Assembly (NCBI GenBank): GCA_023460935.1
Contig: JAEWOI010000026.1
Coordinates: forward strand, 1 to 64,000
DNA: 64,000 bases
DNA from: Actinomycetes bacterium
GTDB lineage: Bacteria; Actinomycetota; Actinomycetes; Propionibacteriales; Propionibacteriaceae
Direction of reading: 5' to 3'
The notes beneath the pieces are model-generated. The model did no database searches. It was not told the DNA's origin and saw nothing but the letters and a program-made list of their open reading frames with translations. Below are positions 25,834 to 34,415 of the stretch, piece after piece. The position numbers were made by a program, and so were the translations under genes. Position 1 is the stretch's first letter. Every line of letters begins with the position of its first letter.

Positions 25834-27279
25834 ATGAGCGGGATCCGCACCCTGCTGGTGCTCGGCGCCAGCGGCGACCTCGCTGCAAGGCTGCTGCTGC
25901 CGGCGCTGGGCCAGCTGCTCGCCGTTGAGGGCGGACGGCGCGTCCGGCTGGTCGGCGCGGGCACAGAGCAACTGGATGCCGAGGCCTGGCACTCCGTCCT
26001 GGGCAAAGCCCTCGGTGCGGGCCCAGGAACCGGCCCGGCGCTGGAGGCGTTGCTGGCGGACACCGCCTACGTGAGCGCGGACGTCACGTCCGAAGCCGGC
26101 CTGCGCGACGTCCTCGCCGCGTGCGACGGCCCAGCCGCGATCTACTTCGCGCTGCCGCCGGCGGTCACGATCAAGGCCTGCCAGGCACTGGAGCGCAGCG
26201 GGGTGCCGGAGGGCACGGTGGTGGCGCTGGAGAAGCCCTTCGGCCACGACGTGGCTTCGGCGCGCCAGCTGAACGAACTGCTGGTGCGGCTAGTACCGGA
26301 GTCGCACATCCACCGGGTGGACCATTTCCTGGGCCGCAGCACCGTGCTGAACCTGCTCGGCGTCCGGTTCGCCAACCGGGTGCTGGAGCCGGTGTGGAAC
26401 TCGGAGCACATCGAGCGGGTCGACATCGTCTACGACGAGCAACTCGCCCTCGAGAACCGCGCCCGCTACTACGACCACGCCGGCGCTCTGGTCGACATGA
26501 TCCAGAGCCACCTGCTGCAGGTGCTCGCGTTCTTCGCGATGGAGCCGCCGGCCTCGGTCGGCGAGGCCGACCTGCGCGACGCCAAGGGCATCGTGCTGCG
26601 GGCCGTCCGGCTGTGGGGGGACGACCCGGTGACAGCCTCACGGCGGGCCCGCTACACCGCCGGCAGGATCGGCGAACGTGACCTGCCGGCGTATGTCGAC
26701 GAGGACGGCGTCGACCCGGCCAACAACACCGAGACGCTCGCGGAGGTCACGCTCGAGGTCGCCACCTGGCGGTGGGCAGGCGTGCCCTTCACCCTGCGCT
26801 CCGGCAAGGCCCACGGCCACCGCCGCAGGGAGGTGATGGTGACCTTCAAGCCGGCCGAACGCTTGCCGGACGGGCTCGAGGGCGACGCCCAGCCCGACAT
26901 CCTCCACCTGGCGCTGGCGCCGGAGGTGGTCTCGCTCGAGCTCAACATGAACGGGCCCGGCGACCCGGACATCCTCAACCGCGAGGTGATGGAGGCCGAC
27001 TTCGACCCCGGCCGCCTCGACGCCTACGGGGAGGTGCTGCGGGGCATCCTGGACGGCGACCCCGCGCTGTCCATCCGCGGCGACAACGCCGAGCAGTGCT
27101 GGCGCATCCTCGAGCCGGTGCTGTCGGCCTGGCGCGAGGGCCGGGTGCCGATCGAGGAGTACCCGGCCGGATCGGCCGGTCCGCCGACCTGGCGCACCAC
27201 CACCGATGTGGGTTCCTACCCACTCACCGACGCGGGCTGGCAGCGTCGCCGCGAGCAGAGGGCCTCCCTGAGGGGCTGA
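25834..27279 (+). CDS. zwf: glucose-6-phosphate 1-dehydrogenase
   Basis: A 481-residue enzyme oxidising glucose-6-phosphate to 6-phosphogluconolactone with NAD(P)+, the entry step of the oxidative pentose phosphate pathway. The coenzyme motif LVLGASGDLAARLLLPAL lies at residues 7-24. The EKPFGHD and RVDHFLGRS motifs (substrate-binding His and Lys region) are intact, as are MIQSHLLQVLAFFAMEPP and LRSGKAHGHRRREV. ATG 25834 begins the conserved N-terminus. It stands alone rather than in the usual tkt-tal-zwf-opcA cluster, so it may be a second copy. Downstream, CTCGCGG / CCGCGAG (27287-27316) could form a terminator stem. Confidence 0.93.
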   Translation: MSGIRTLLVLGASGDLAARLLLPALGQLLAVEGGRRVRLVGAGTEQLDAEAWHSVLGKALGAGPGTGPALEALLADTAYVSADVTSEAGLRDVLAACDGPAAIYFALPPAVTIKACQALERSGVPEGTVVALEKPFGHDVASARQLNELLVRLVPESHIHRVDHFLGRSTVLNLLGVRFANRVLEPVWNSEHIERVDIVYDEQLALENRARYYDHAGALVDMIQSHLLQVLAFFAMEPPASVGEADLRDAKGIVLRAVRLWGDDPVTASRRARYTAGRIGERDLPAYVDEDGVDPANNTETLAEVTLEVATWRWAGVPFTLRSGKAHGHRRREVMVTFKPAERLPDGLEGDAQPDILHLALAPEVVSLELNMNGPGDPDILNREVMEADFDPGRLDAYGEVLRGILDGDPALSIRGDNAEQCWRILEPVLSAWREGRVPIEEYPAGSAGPPTWRTTTDVGSYPLTDAGWQRRREQRASLRG

Positions 27280-27405
27280 CCCACCGCTCGCGGGGTGCGG
27301 GCGGGCGCCGCGAGTGGGCATCGGCCCCCGATCTCCGAACTGCCAGCGGACGGTGCCGGCTTGCGCTAGCTTGCGAGATCCGCAGCCCGAGCACAGAGGA
27401 TCTCC

Positions 27406-28173
27406 GTGAACCATCCCAGGGGTACCTTCCCCGAGCGCCGCCCCTACCTCTTCGTTCTGCTGCTGGAGCTTCTGGTGGTCGCGGTCTTCCTGCTCGCCGG
27501 AACCCTCGACCACGTCCTGCAGCTCGGTGGTGGGCTTCGGATGTACGCCCTGGCCAACGCGATCCTCACCGGCCTGGTGGCGCTGGTGATCACCCGGCTC
27601 CGCTGGTGGGGCCGGGTCGGTTTCCGTCCGGCGGGCCGCAGGCAGTTGCTCTGGGTGCTGCCCATGGCGGTGCCGGTGCTGCTCAACGCCTACCCGGGGC
27701 TCGACCCGGGGGGCCCGGTGGCCGTCGCCGGCTTCCTCGGGCTCGCCCTGCTGGTCGGGTTCGTGGAGGAGGCCGTGTTCCGCGGGCTGATGCTGCGCAC
27801 GCTGGAGCGGCTCGGGGTCGGCCGCGCGGTGGCGATCACGACCGTGCTGTTCAGCGTCACCCACCTGATGAACGTGATGGCGGGGGAGAGCACCTTCCAG
27901 GCCGTCCTGCAGCTGGCCTACACCGCAGCCATCGGCTTCGCCTTCACCGCCTACGCCCTGCGTGCCGGCACCATCTGGCCGTTGATCGTCGTGCACGCCC
28001 TGATCGACTTCGTCGCGTTCCTGCAGGACGCCACCATCCAAGTGCCGCCGGTGGTGGAGATCACCACTGCGGTGGTGGTGACCGTTGGCTTCACCGCCTA
28101 CGGAGCATGGCTGCTCACCCGGCCGAGCCCGGTGTCCGCTGCCGCGCGCGAGGCGGTCGCAGCAGCCCGCTGA
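27406..28173 (+). CDS. CPBP-family intramembrane metalloprotease
   Basis: A 255-residue membrane protein with seven or eight helices. The CPBP/Abi motifs are in order: FVEEAVFRGLMLRTLER (EExxxR), VLFSVTHLMNVM (FxxxH) and WPLIVVHALIDFVAFLQD (HxxxD). The family includes CAAX prenyl protease 2 and bacteriocin-immunity proteins. The substrate is unknown. GTG 27406 follows GAGGATCTCC. It is a single gene before the sugar-uptake operon. Confidence 0.88.
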   Translation: MNHPRGTFPERRPYLFVLLLELLVVAVFLLAGTLDHVLQLGGGLRMYALANAILTGLVALVITRLRWWGRVGFRPAGRRQLLWVLPMAVPVLLNAYPGLDPGGPVAVAGFLGLALLVGFVEEAVFRGLMLRTLERLGVGRAVAITTVLFSVTHLMNVMAGESTFQAVLQLAYTAAIGFAFTAYALRAGTIWPLIVVHALIDFVAFLQDATIQVPPVVEITTAVVVTVGFTAYGAWLLTRPSPVSAAAREAVAAAR

Positions 28174-28213
28174 TCGGAGCGACGGGTCTTCCGGGCAGAT
28201 CGAAACCGCACCC

Positions 28214-28267
28214 TTGACACCCCCGCGGGACCCGTCCTACTGTCGTTGTACACGATTACGTAATCGT
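28214..28267 (+). promoter_or_regulatory. sugar operon promoter with LacI-type operator
   Basis: TTGACA (28214-28219) and TACTGT (28238-28243) are separated by 18 bp. Just downstream is the perfect 16-bp palindrome ACGATTACGTAATCGT (28252-28267), centred on a CG step in the manner of LacI/GalR operators. It would cover the start site, so a bound repressor would block initiation. The LacI-family gene at the end of the operon (32893-33906) is the obvious partner. Confidence 0.8.
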
Positions 28268-28317
28268 TTACAGAGCGTGCCGAAGCGCTCTGTGCACACG
28301 AAGAAGGTGACGGGTCA

Positions 28318-29169
28318 ATGGCTGACTACTCCATCTGGATGCTCGAGTACTCGCACTGCCTCACGCAACCGATGGGCTGCATCTTCTACGGGCAGTGGAA
28401 CGCCGGCACCAGGCCGTTCCCCTACAGCTACGTCTACGTCGAGGGCGCGGGGCACAAGATCCTGGTCGACGTCGGCCACGACGACGAGACCACCAACCGG
28501 GAGCTGTCCGAACGCTACGACGTGACCGACTGGCAGCCGCCGCACCGCGTGCTGGCCAAGCTCGGGGTCACCCCCGAGGAGATCGACACCGTCATCCTGT
28601 CCCACCTGCACTACGACCACGCCGGGGCCGCCCGGCGGTTCCCCAACGCGAAGTTCTACCTGCAGCGCAACGAGCTGGAGGGCTCGCGCTGGGCCCTGGC
28701 GAACAAGCGCATCTTCGCCTCGATCATCGGCGCCATCGATCCCGCCGACGTGGACATGCTGGCCGAACTCGCCGACGCCGGCCGGCTGGAGCTGCTGGAC
28801 GGCGACCTCGACCTGTTCGATGGCCTGCAGATCCGTGCCGCCCGCGACACCCACACCCCCGGCTCACAGTTCGTCGTGGTGGACACTCCGCAGGGCAAGT
28901 GGGTGGTCACCGGGGACAACATGTACAGCTACGAGAACGCTGAAGGCCTCCACTCCGACGGCGTGCCGGTGAGCATCGGCTTCGGCGGGGGCAGCTGCTG
29001 GAACAACCTGTCCACGATCGACGAGATGCACCAGCTCGCCGGCAGCGCCGACCGGCTGGTGATCGCCCACGAGGGCGCAACCTTCACCCGCCACCCCTCC
29101 CGCACCTACGACGACGGCCTGGCGGTGGCAGAGCTCGTGCTCGCCGCCGGCGTCGACAGCCGGCTCTAG
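28318..29169 (+). CDS. metallo-beta-lactamase-fold hydrolase, AHL-lactonase family
   Basis: A 283-residue hydrolase and the first gene of the sugar-uptake operon. The two-metal site is complete: SHLHYDHAG (HxHxDH), then DTHTPGS, VTGDNMYSY and IAHEGA supply the other His and Asp ligands. The closest family is N-acyl-homoserine-lactonase-like, whose members open lactone rings. In a sugar operon a sugar lactone is a more natural substrate than a quorum signal; this is inference. ATG 28318 follows GAAGAAGGTGACGG. A 90-bp gap separates it from the binding-protein gene. Confidence 0.85.
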   Translation: MADYSIWMLEYSHCLTQPMGCIFYGQWNAGTRPFPYSYVYVEGAGHKILVDVGHDDETTNRELSERYDVTDWQPPHRVLAKLGVTPEEIDTVILSHLHYDHAGAARRFPNAKFYLQRNELEGSRWALANKRIFASIIGAIDPADVDMLAELADAGRLELLDGDLDLFDGLQIRAARDTHTPGSQFVVVDTPQGKWVVTGDNMYSYENAEGLHSDGVPVSIGFGGGSCWNNLSTIDEMHQLAGSADRLVIAHEGATFTRHPSRTYDDGLAVAELVLAAGVDSRL

Positions 29170-29259
29170 CCGCCGGGCCGCCGCGGGCCGGCAACCGTCC
29201 GCCAACCGAGCCACCCCGTCCAAGCAGCGCAAGACCACCAACTCACTGAGGAGTCCGGA

Positions 29260-30267
29260 ATGACCAAGAGGTTCCCGAAGCGGCGCACCGCCCTGGTGGC
29301 CGCAGCCCTGGCCGTGGCCACGGGCCTGTCCCTGTCCGCCTGCACCCAGCCCGCAGCCCCCGCCCCGGGTGGCAGCGGTTCGGCTCCGGCCGAGGGCAAG
29401 CTGCTCGGCATCGTGTCGATCACAGCCACCGACGCCAACAACGCCCGCGTGATCGCCGGTGCCACCGAGGCCGCGAAGGCCGCCGGCTGGACGGTCGAGG
29501 TCGTCGACGCCCAGGGCAACGCAGACCAGGCCAACGCCGCGATCCGCAACTTCGTCAGCAAGGGCGCGGGCGCGATCTTCGACCTGGTCTTCCCGACCAC
29601 CTCGCTGGGAGCCGGGCTGAACGCGGCCAAGGACGCCGGCATCCCGGTGGCCACCTGGGGCGGCGGGCTTGGCACCGGCGTGGTGATGACCACCGGGGCT
29701 GGTGCGCCGTTCGCCAAGCCGGCCACGGACGCGATGCTGGAGAAGCTCGGCGACTCCGGCGACGTGCTCGCCCTCACCTACCGCACCGGCCAGGTCTGCC
29801 GCGACCGGGAGGACCTGTTCGACCAGATCCTCAAGGACAAGCCCGGCATCAAGGTGACCAAGAACGAGGTGAACATTCCCGGCTTCCTGCAGGACGGCGC
29901 GAAGTACGCCACCGCCTGGCTCGCCGCCCATCCCGAGGGTTCGGGCAACCTCGCCATCTGGGGCTGCTGGGAGGATCCGACGCTGGGCGCCATCTCCGCG
30001 CTGCAGCAGCAGGGCCGCACCGACGTGTTCACCTACGGCATCAACGGCTCGAGCACCGCGATCAAGGCCGTCCAGGACGGCACCCTGACCGCCACCGTCT
30101 ACGAGGACGGCAAGGCCGAGGGCGCGAAGATGTTCGAGGTGACCCTGCAGGCGATCGAGGCCGGCGTGGCGGGCTTCGAGCCCCAGACGGTCGACGTCCC
30201 CGGCATCCTGGTGACCGCGGACAACGTTGAGCAGTTCCTCGCCGACCACCCCGAGGCCCTGCAGTAA
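29260..30267 (+). CDS. sugar ABC transporter substrate-binding lipoprotein
   Basis: A 335-residue lipoprotein: a basic N-terminus, a hydrophobic stretch and the lipobox LSAC (Cys at about residue 28). After a short Pro/Gly linker, the mature domain begins LLGIVSITATDANNARVIAG. This is the type-I periplasmic-binding fold of RbsB/XylF-like receptors (IRNFVSKGAGAIFDL, ATWGGGLGTG). It captures a sugar and passes it to the permease and ATPase downstream. ATG 29260 follows GAGGAGTCCGGA. The ligand is not identifiable. Confidence 0.9.
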   Translation: MTKRFPKRRTALVAAALAVATGLSLSACTQPAAPAPGGSGSAPAEGKLLGIVSITATDANNARVIAGATEAAKAAGWTVEVVDAQGNADQANAAIRNFVSKGAGAIFDLVFPTTSLGAGLNAAKDAGIPVATWGGGLGTGVVMTTGAGAPFAKPATDAMLEKLGDSGDVLALTYRTGQVCRDREDLFDQILKDKPGIKVTKNEVNIPGFLQDGAKYATAWLAAHPEGSGNLAIWGCWEDPTLGAISALQQQGRTDVFTYGINGSSTAIKAVQDGTLTATVYEDGKAEGAKMFEVTLQAIEAGVAGFEPQTVDVPGILVTADNVEQFLADHPEALQ

Positions 30268-30298
30268 CCAGCTGGAACGCGGACGGACAGGTGAACTG

Positions 30299-31843
30299 AT
30301 GTCGGAGTCGTCGGCCCCCCGGGGCGAGGTGATGGTCGGTGTCGAGGGGCTGAGCAAGTCCTTCGGGGGCGTCCACGCCCTGCGGGGAGTGTCCCTGCAG
30401 GTGCGCTACGGGGTGGTGCACGGCCTCGTGGGGGCCAACGGCGCCGGCAAGTCCACCCTGATCCGCTGCCTGGCCGGGCTGCACCAGCCGGACGAGGGCG
30501 TGATCGAGATCGACGGCCAGCCAGTCACGATCCCGACCGCCCAGGACGCCACCCGGCTGGGCATGGCGTTCATCCACCAGGAGATGAGCCTGGTGCCGGG
30601 CTGGGACGTGCTGCGGAACATGGCCCTCGGCGTGCCGCACCACACCCGGCTCGGGCTGATCGACTGGCGCCCGGTCCGGGCCAGGGCCCGGCAGGTGGCG
30701 GAGCGGGTGGGGATGCGCTTCCCCCTCACGACCCAGGTCGACGACCTGAGCACCGCTGACAAGTGGCTGGTGATGATCGGCCGCGCGCTGATGCACGACG
30801 CCCGGCTGATCGCCATGGACGAGCCCACGGCCTCGCTGTCGGTGCAGGAGGCTGAACGCCTGCACACGATCGTCCGTGACCTGGTTGCCGCCGGTGCTGC
30901 GGTGGTCTTCGTCTCCCACCGGCTGGACGAGGTGGCCGAGCTGTGCGACGACGTCACGGTCTTCAAGGATGGCGCCGTCGTGCGCAGCACGGTCGCGGCC
31001 AAGCCGAGCCGGGCCGACCTGGTGCGGGCCATCGTCGGCCGCGACGTCGACGTGGCGGCCCGGCCCGAGCAGCCGCCTGCCCCCGGGCCGGTGGTGCTGG
31101 AGGTGCGCGACGTGCACGACGGCAAGCTGGTGCGCGGCGTGGACCTGACCGTCCGCGCCGGCGAGGTGGTGGGGCTCGGCGGGCTGGTGGGTGCCGGCCG
31201 CACCGAGCTGGCCCGGGTGGTGTTCGGCGCCTCGCGGCCGACCGGCGGCCAGGTGCTGCTGGAGGGCCGGCCGGTGAGCTACCGTGAGCCGGCGGACGCC
31301 GTGGCTGACGGCATGGGGATGGTGCCGGAGGAGCGCCGCTCGCAGAGCGTGTTCCTCGACCGCTCCATCGACTTCAACATCAACCTCGCGTCGCTGGAGT
31401 CACTGCGGCTGTCGCCGGCGCTGCCGCTGCTGCGGCTGCGGGAGGCCCGCCGTCGCGCCGGTGAGGTCGCCCGCAAGGTCACCGTCAAGGCGCGCGACGC
31501 GGGCCAGAGCGTCGGCTCGCTGTCCGGGGGCAACCAGCAGAAGGTGGCGATCGCGCGCTGGCTGATCGGCGACCGCAAGCTGCTGATCCTGGACGAGCCC
31601 TCCCGCGGCGTCGACGTCGGGGCGCGGGCCGAGGTGCACGGGCTGATCCGCGACCTGGCCCGGGACGGTGCAGCAGTGCTGGTGATCTCCTCCGACAACG
31701 AGGAACTGGTCGCACTGTGCGACCGGGTGGTGGTGATGGCTGAGGGCCGGGTCACCGGAGAGCTCGCCGGGCCGGAGATCACCCTCGACGCCATCCTGTC
31801 GCTCAGCTTCCACCACGGCCACCGAAAGGGATCCGCAGCATGA
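30299..31843 (+). CDS. sugar ABC transporter ATP-binding protein, RbsA/XylG type
   Basis: A 514-residue protein with two fused nucleotide-binding domains. Domain 1 has GANGAGKST, a degenerate signature (LSTADKWLVMIGRAL) and LIAMDEPTASLS. Domain 2 has the degenerate Walker A GLVGAGRTELARVVFG, the intact signature SLSGGNQQKVAIARWL and LLILDEPSRGVDVGA. This asymmetric arrangement is normal for CUT2 importers. ATG 30299 lies 31 bp after the receptor gene, behind GGACGGACAGG. The stop overlaps the permease start by four bases. Confidence 0.93.
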   Translation: MSESSAPRGEVMVGVEGLSKSFGGVHALRGVSLQVRYGVVHGLVGANGAGKSTLIRCLAGLHQPDEGVIEIDGQPVTIPTAQDATRLGMAFIHQEMSLVPGWDVLRNMALGVPHHTRLGLIDWRPVRARARQVAERVGMRFPLTTQVDDLSTADKWLVMIGRALMHDARLIAMDEPTASLSVQEAERLHTIVRDLVAAGAAVVFVSHRLDEVAELCDDVTVFKDGAVVRSTVAAKPSRADLVRAIVGRDVDVAARPEQPPAPGPVVLEVRDVHDGKLVRGVDLTVRAGEVVGLGGLVGAGRTELARVVFGASRPTGGQVLLEGRPVSYREPADAVADGMGMVPEERRSQSVFLDRSIDFNINLASLESLRLSPALPLLRLREARRRAGEVARKVTVKARDAGQSVGSLSGGNQQKVAIARWLIGDRKLLILDEPSRGVDVGARAEVHGLIRDLARDGAAVLVISSDNEELVALCDRVVVMAEGRVTGELAGPEITLDAILSLSFHHGHRKGSAA

Positions 31844-32850
31844 ACCCCACCACGACCGGAGCCCCCGCACCCGAGCAGGTTCGGGGCGGCCGCGACCTGC
31901 GCGGCCTGGTGCTCACCGCCGTCTCCAAGTACGGCACGCTGATCGCGATGGCGCTGCTGATCGCGATCTTCGGCGTGGCGGTGCCCCGGGGGGCCTTCAT
32001 CGCGCCGAGCAACCTGCTCAACATCGTCAACCAGTCGGCCCTCACCGCGATCATCGCTTGCGGGCTCACCATGGTGCTCGTGGTCGGCGAGTTCGACCTC
32101 TCCGTCGGCTACGCCGCCAGCCTCGCCGGGGTGCTGGTCACCGGGCTGATGGCCAACCAGCACCTGCCGCTGCCGCTGGCCCTGCTCCTGACCCTGGCCG
32201 TGGGCGCCGGCATCGGCGCAGCCAACGGCCTGGTGGTGACCAAGGCGCGCGTCAACGCCGTGGTCGCGACGCTGGGCATCGGCACGATCGTGGTGGGGCT
32301 GAGCTTCGGCTACAGCGCCGGCTCCCCGATCGTGCTGGTGCCCAAGGAGTTCGCAGAGATCACGCTGGGTCGCACGCTCGGCATCCAGAACCCGATCTGG
32401 ATCATGGCGCTGGTGCTGGCGGTGCTGTGGGTTGTGCTCAACCGCACCCCGCTCGGCCAGCGAATCCAGGCAGTGGGAGCCAATCGCGAAGCTGCCCGGC
32501 TGGCCGGGGTGCGGGTCGACCGCACCAAGATCGCAGCCTTCGTGATCGCCGGGCTGTGCGCCGCGCTGACCGGCATCCTGCTGGCCTCGCTGCTGGGGTC
32601 GGGCACGATCAGCGCCGCCGACGGCTACCTGATGGACTCGTTCGCAGCGGTGTTCCTCGGCTCGGCCACCCTGCGCAACGGCGAGTTCCACATCGTCGGC
32701 ACGCTGGTCGGCGTGCTGGTGGTGAACATCGGCTTCAACGGCCTGAGCCTGATGGGCACGCCCACGTTCTGGCAGTACATCTTCAAGGGCGGCATCCTCG
32801 TACTCGCGGTGGCCCTTTCAACGATCACCCGCAGGTACGCCCGCGCCTAG
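31840..32850 (+). CDS. sugar ABC transporter permease, RbsC/XylH type
   Basis: A 336-residue inner-membrane permease with about ten helices. The CUT2 hallmarks are IIACGLTMVLVVGEFDLSVG, NAVVATLGIGTIVVGLSFG, and the cytoplasmic loop QAVGANREAARLAGVRVDRT that docks the ATPase. The start overlaps the ATPase stop (ATGA). The operon carries receptor, ATPase and permease, so it is a complete importer. It is intact, unlike the truncated relative at 1431-1733. Confidence 0.92.
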   Translation: MNPTTTGAPAPEQVRGGRDLRGLVLTAVSKYGTLIAMALLIAIFGVAVPRGAFIAPSNLLNIVNQSALTAIIACGLTMVLVVGEFDLSVGYAASLAGVLVTGLMANQHLPLPLALLLTLAVGAGIGAANGLVVTKARVNAVVATLGIGTIVVGLSFGYSAGSPIVLVPKEFAEITLGRTLGIQNPIWIMALVLAVLWVVLNRTPLGQRIQAVGANREAARLAGVRVDRTKIAAFVIAGLCAALTGILLASLLGSGTISAADGYLMDSFAAVFLGSATLRNGEFHIVGTLVGVLVVNIGFNGLSLMGTPTFWQYIFKGGILVLAVALSTITRRYARA

Positions 32851-32892
32851 CGGGCTGCGCAGCCCCCGTCACCGAGAAACGAGGAAGCCAAC

Positions 32893-33906
32893 GTGCCAAC
32901 GATCCGCGAGATCGCCGCAGCCGCCGGTGTGTCCACAGCAACCGTGTCGCGAGTGATCAACGGTGGCGTGGGCGTCGAGCCCCAGCTGGCCAACCGGGTG
33001 CAGAAGGTGATCGACGACCTCGGCTACACCCCGAACCTGGTGGCTCGCGGGCTGCGCACCCAGGCGACGAAGGTGATCGCCCTGGTGATCGCAGACATCG
33101 AGAACCCGTTCTTCACCTCGGTTTGCCGTGGGGTGGAGGACGTGGCCCGCCGACACAACTACTCGGTGATGCTGTGCAACACCGACGAGGACGTGACGAA
33201 GGAGGCCGGCTACCTGGAGATCCTGGCAGCGCAGTCGGTGGCCGGGGTGATCATCAGCGCGGCGTCCAACCACTCCGACCTCGGGCCGGTCACGGCCAAG
33301 GGCATCTCGGTGGTGGCGATCGGCCGGCGGATGGGCCCCGAGATCGACTGCGTACGCTCCGACTCCTACGCCGGCGCCCGCAACGCCACCCGGCACCTGC
33401 TCGAGTACGGCGCGCACCGGGTGGCCTGCATCACCGGGCCGCACGGGGTGGCGACCGCTGAGGAGCGCCTGGAGGGGTACCGCGAGGCGGTCGAGCAGGC
33501 GCGGCTCAAGGTGGATCCAGACCTGGTGGAGTACGCGAACTTCCGCGAGGACGGCAGCTACCGCGCCACCCGGCGGATGCTGGCGCTGGACAACCCGCCC
33601 GACGCGATCTTCGTCGCCAACAACCGGATGGTGGTCGGTGCGCTGCGGGCCTGCCGTGAGGCGGGGGTGAACGTGCCCGGCCAGGTCAGCCTCGTCGGGT
33701 TCGACGACCTGCCGTGGGCAGACCTGACCACGCCGTCGATCACCACCCTGCGCCAGCCCACCTACGAGATCGGCGCGGCAGCTGCCCGGCTGCTGGTGGA
33801 GCGGATCGGCGGCACCACCGGACCTGGCCGGGAGGTTGTGTTCCAGCCCGAACTCGTGGTGCGCGGCAGTTCGATCAAGCGCCCCGCAGCCGGCTTCGGC
33901 TCCTGA
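32893..33906 (+). CDS. LacI-family transcriptional regulator
   Basis: A 337-residue repressor. The N-terminal helix-turn-helix and hinge read TIREIAAAAGVSTATVSRVI then LGYTPNLVARGLR. The C-terminal effector domain has the type-I binding fold (VIALVIADIENPFFTSVCRG, VSLVGFDDLPWADL). GTG 32893 follows AACGAGGAAG. It is last in the sugar-uptake operon, 42 bp after the permease. Its probable operator is the 16-bp palindrome at 28252-28267, closing a feedback loop with the transported sugar or its product as inducer. Confidence 0.9.
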   Translation: MPTIREIAAAAGVSTATVSRVINGGVGVEPQLANRVQKVIDDLGYTPNLVARGLRTQATKVIALVIADIENPFFTSVCRGVEDVARRHNYSVMLCNTDEDVTKEAGYLEILAAQSVAGVIISAASNHSDLGPVTAKGISVVAIGRRMGPEIDCVRSDSYAGARNATRHLLEYGAHRVACITGPHGVATAEERLEGYREAVEQARLKVDPDLVEYANFREDGSYRATRRMLALDNPPDAIFVANNRMVVGALRACREAGVNVPGQVSLVGFDDLPWADLTTPSITTLRQPTYEIGAAAARLLVERIGGTTGPGREVVFQPELVVRGSSIKRPAAGFGS

Positions 33907-33954
33907 GGGTCGTGGCCGGGCGAGCCGGCTGCCGACTGGTCCTGCGCTCCGGCT

Positions 33955-34353
33955 TCAGCCGGCGGGAGTGACGGCCGCGCCGGCGCGGAGGGCGCGGGGA
34001 ACCTCGGCCACCTGGTCGACCACAGCCAGCAGTTGCGCCAGGGCCTCCGGATCGGCCGGGGAGTCCACCCGGATCCGGTAGCTGATCCCGGTGGAGGACC
34101 AGTCGGGATCGAACCCGCCCTCTGCTTCCACCCTCACCCCGTCCACGGGCACGCCCAGGTTTCCGGCTTCGCGGTGGACGTCGTTGAGCAGGCAGGCTGC
34201 CACCGCAGCGTGCAGCAGGTGCGCGCCGGTGAAGGGTGCGGCCACGTCCACCCCGCCGTCGGTCCAGCGGTGGTCGAAGTGGGTCAGCCCCGCCGCGTCC
34301 TGCAAGCTGGTGCGCAGGCTCCCGGACGCGCACGCCACGGCGAATCGTTCCAT
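33955..34353 (-). CDS. OsmC-family protein
   Basis: A 132-residue protein of the OsmC/Ohr superfamily, which includes thiol-dependent peroxidases. It has the SxxxG-type core FTGAHLLHAAVAACLLNDV with the C-terminal cysteine in AACLLND, FDHRWTDGG earlier, and a beta-rich C-terminus. The first catalytic Cys position is not obvious, as in several OsmC-like paralogues, so peroxidase activity is uncertain. ATG 34353 begins the domain. The frame remains open well upstream, but only antisense to the quinone reductase gene. Confidence 0.8.
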   Translation of the reverse strand: MERFAVACASGSLRTSLQDAAGLTHFDHRWTDGGVDVAAPFTGAHLLHAAVAACLLNDVHREAGNLGVPVDGVRVEAEGGFDPDWSSTGISYRIRVDSPADPEALAQLLAVVDQVAEVPRALRAGAAVTPAG

Positions 34354-34415
34354 GGCGGCAAGGGTGCCCCGGAGCCTCGGAGGCCGCCAAGTCCTAGATC
34401 TGCTGAGGCGGCCCG

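Noticed and set aside
28318..29169. Firm call as a quorum-quenching AHL lactonase
   Set aside because: The fold and metal ligands fit, but the sugar-operon context does not favour that substrate.
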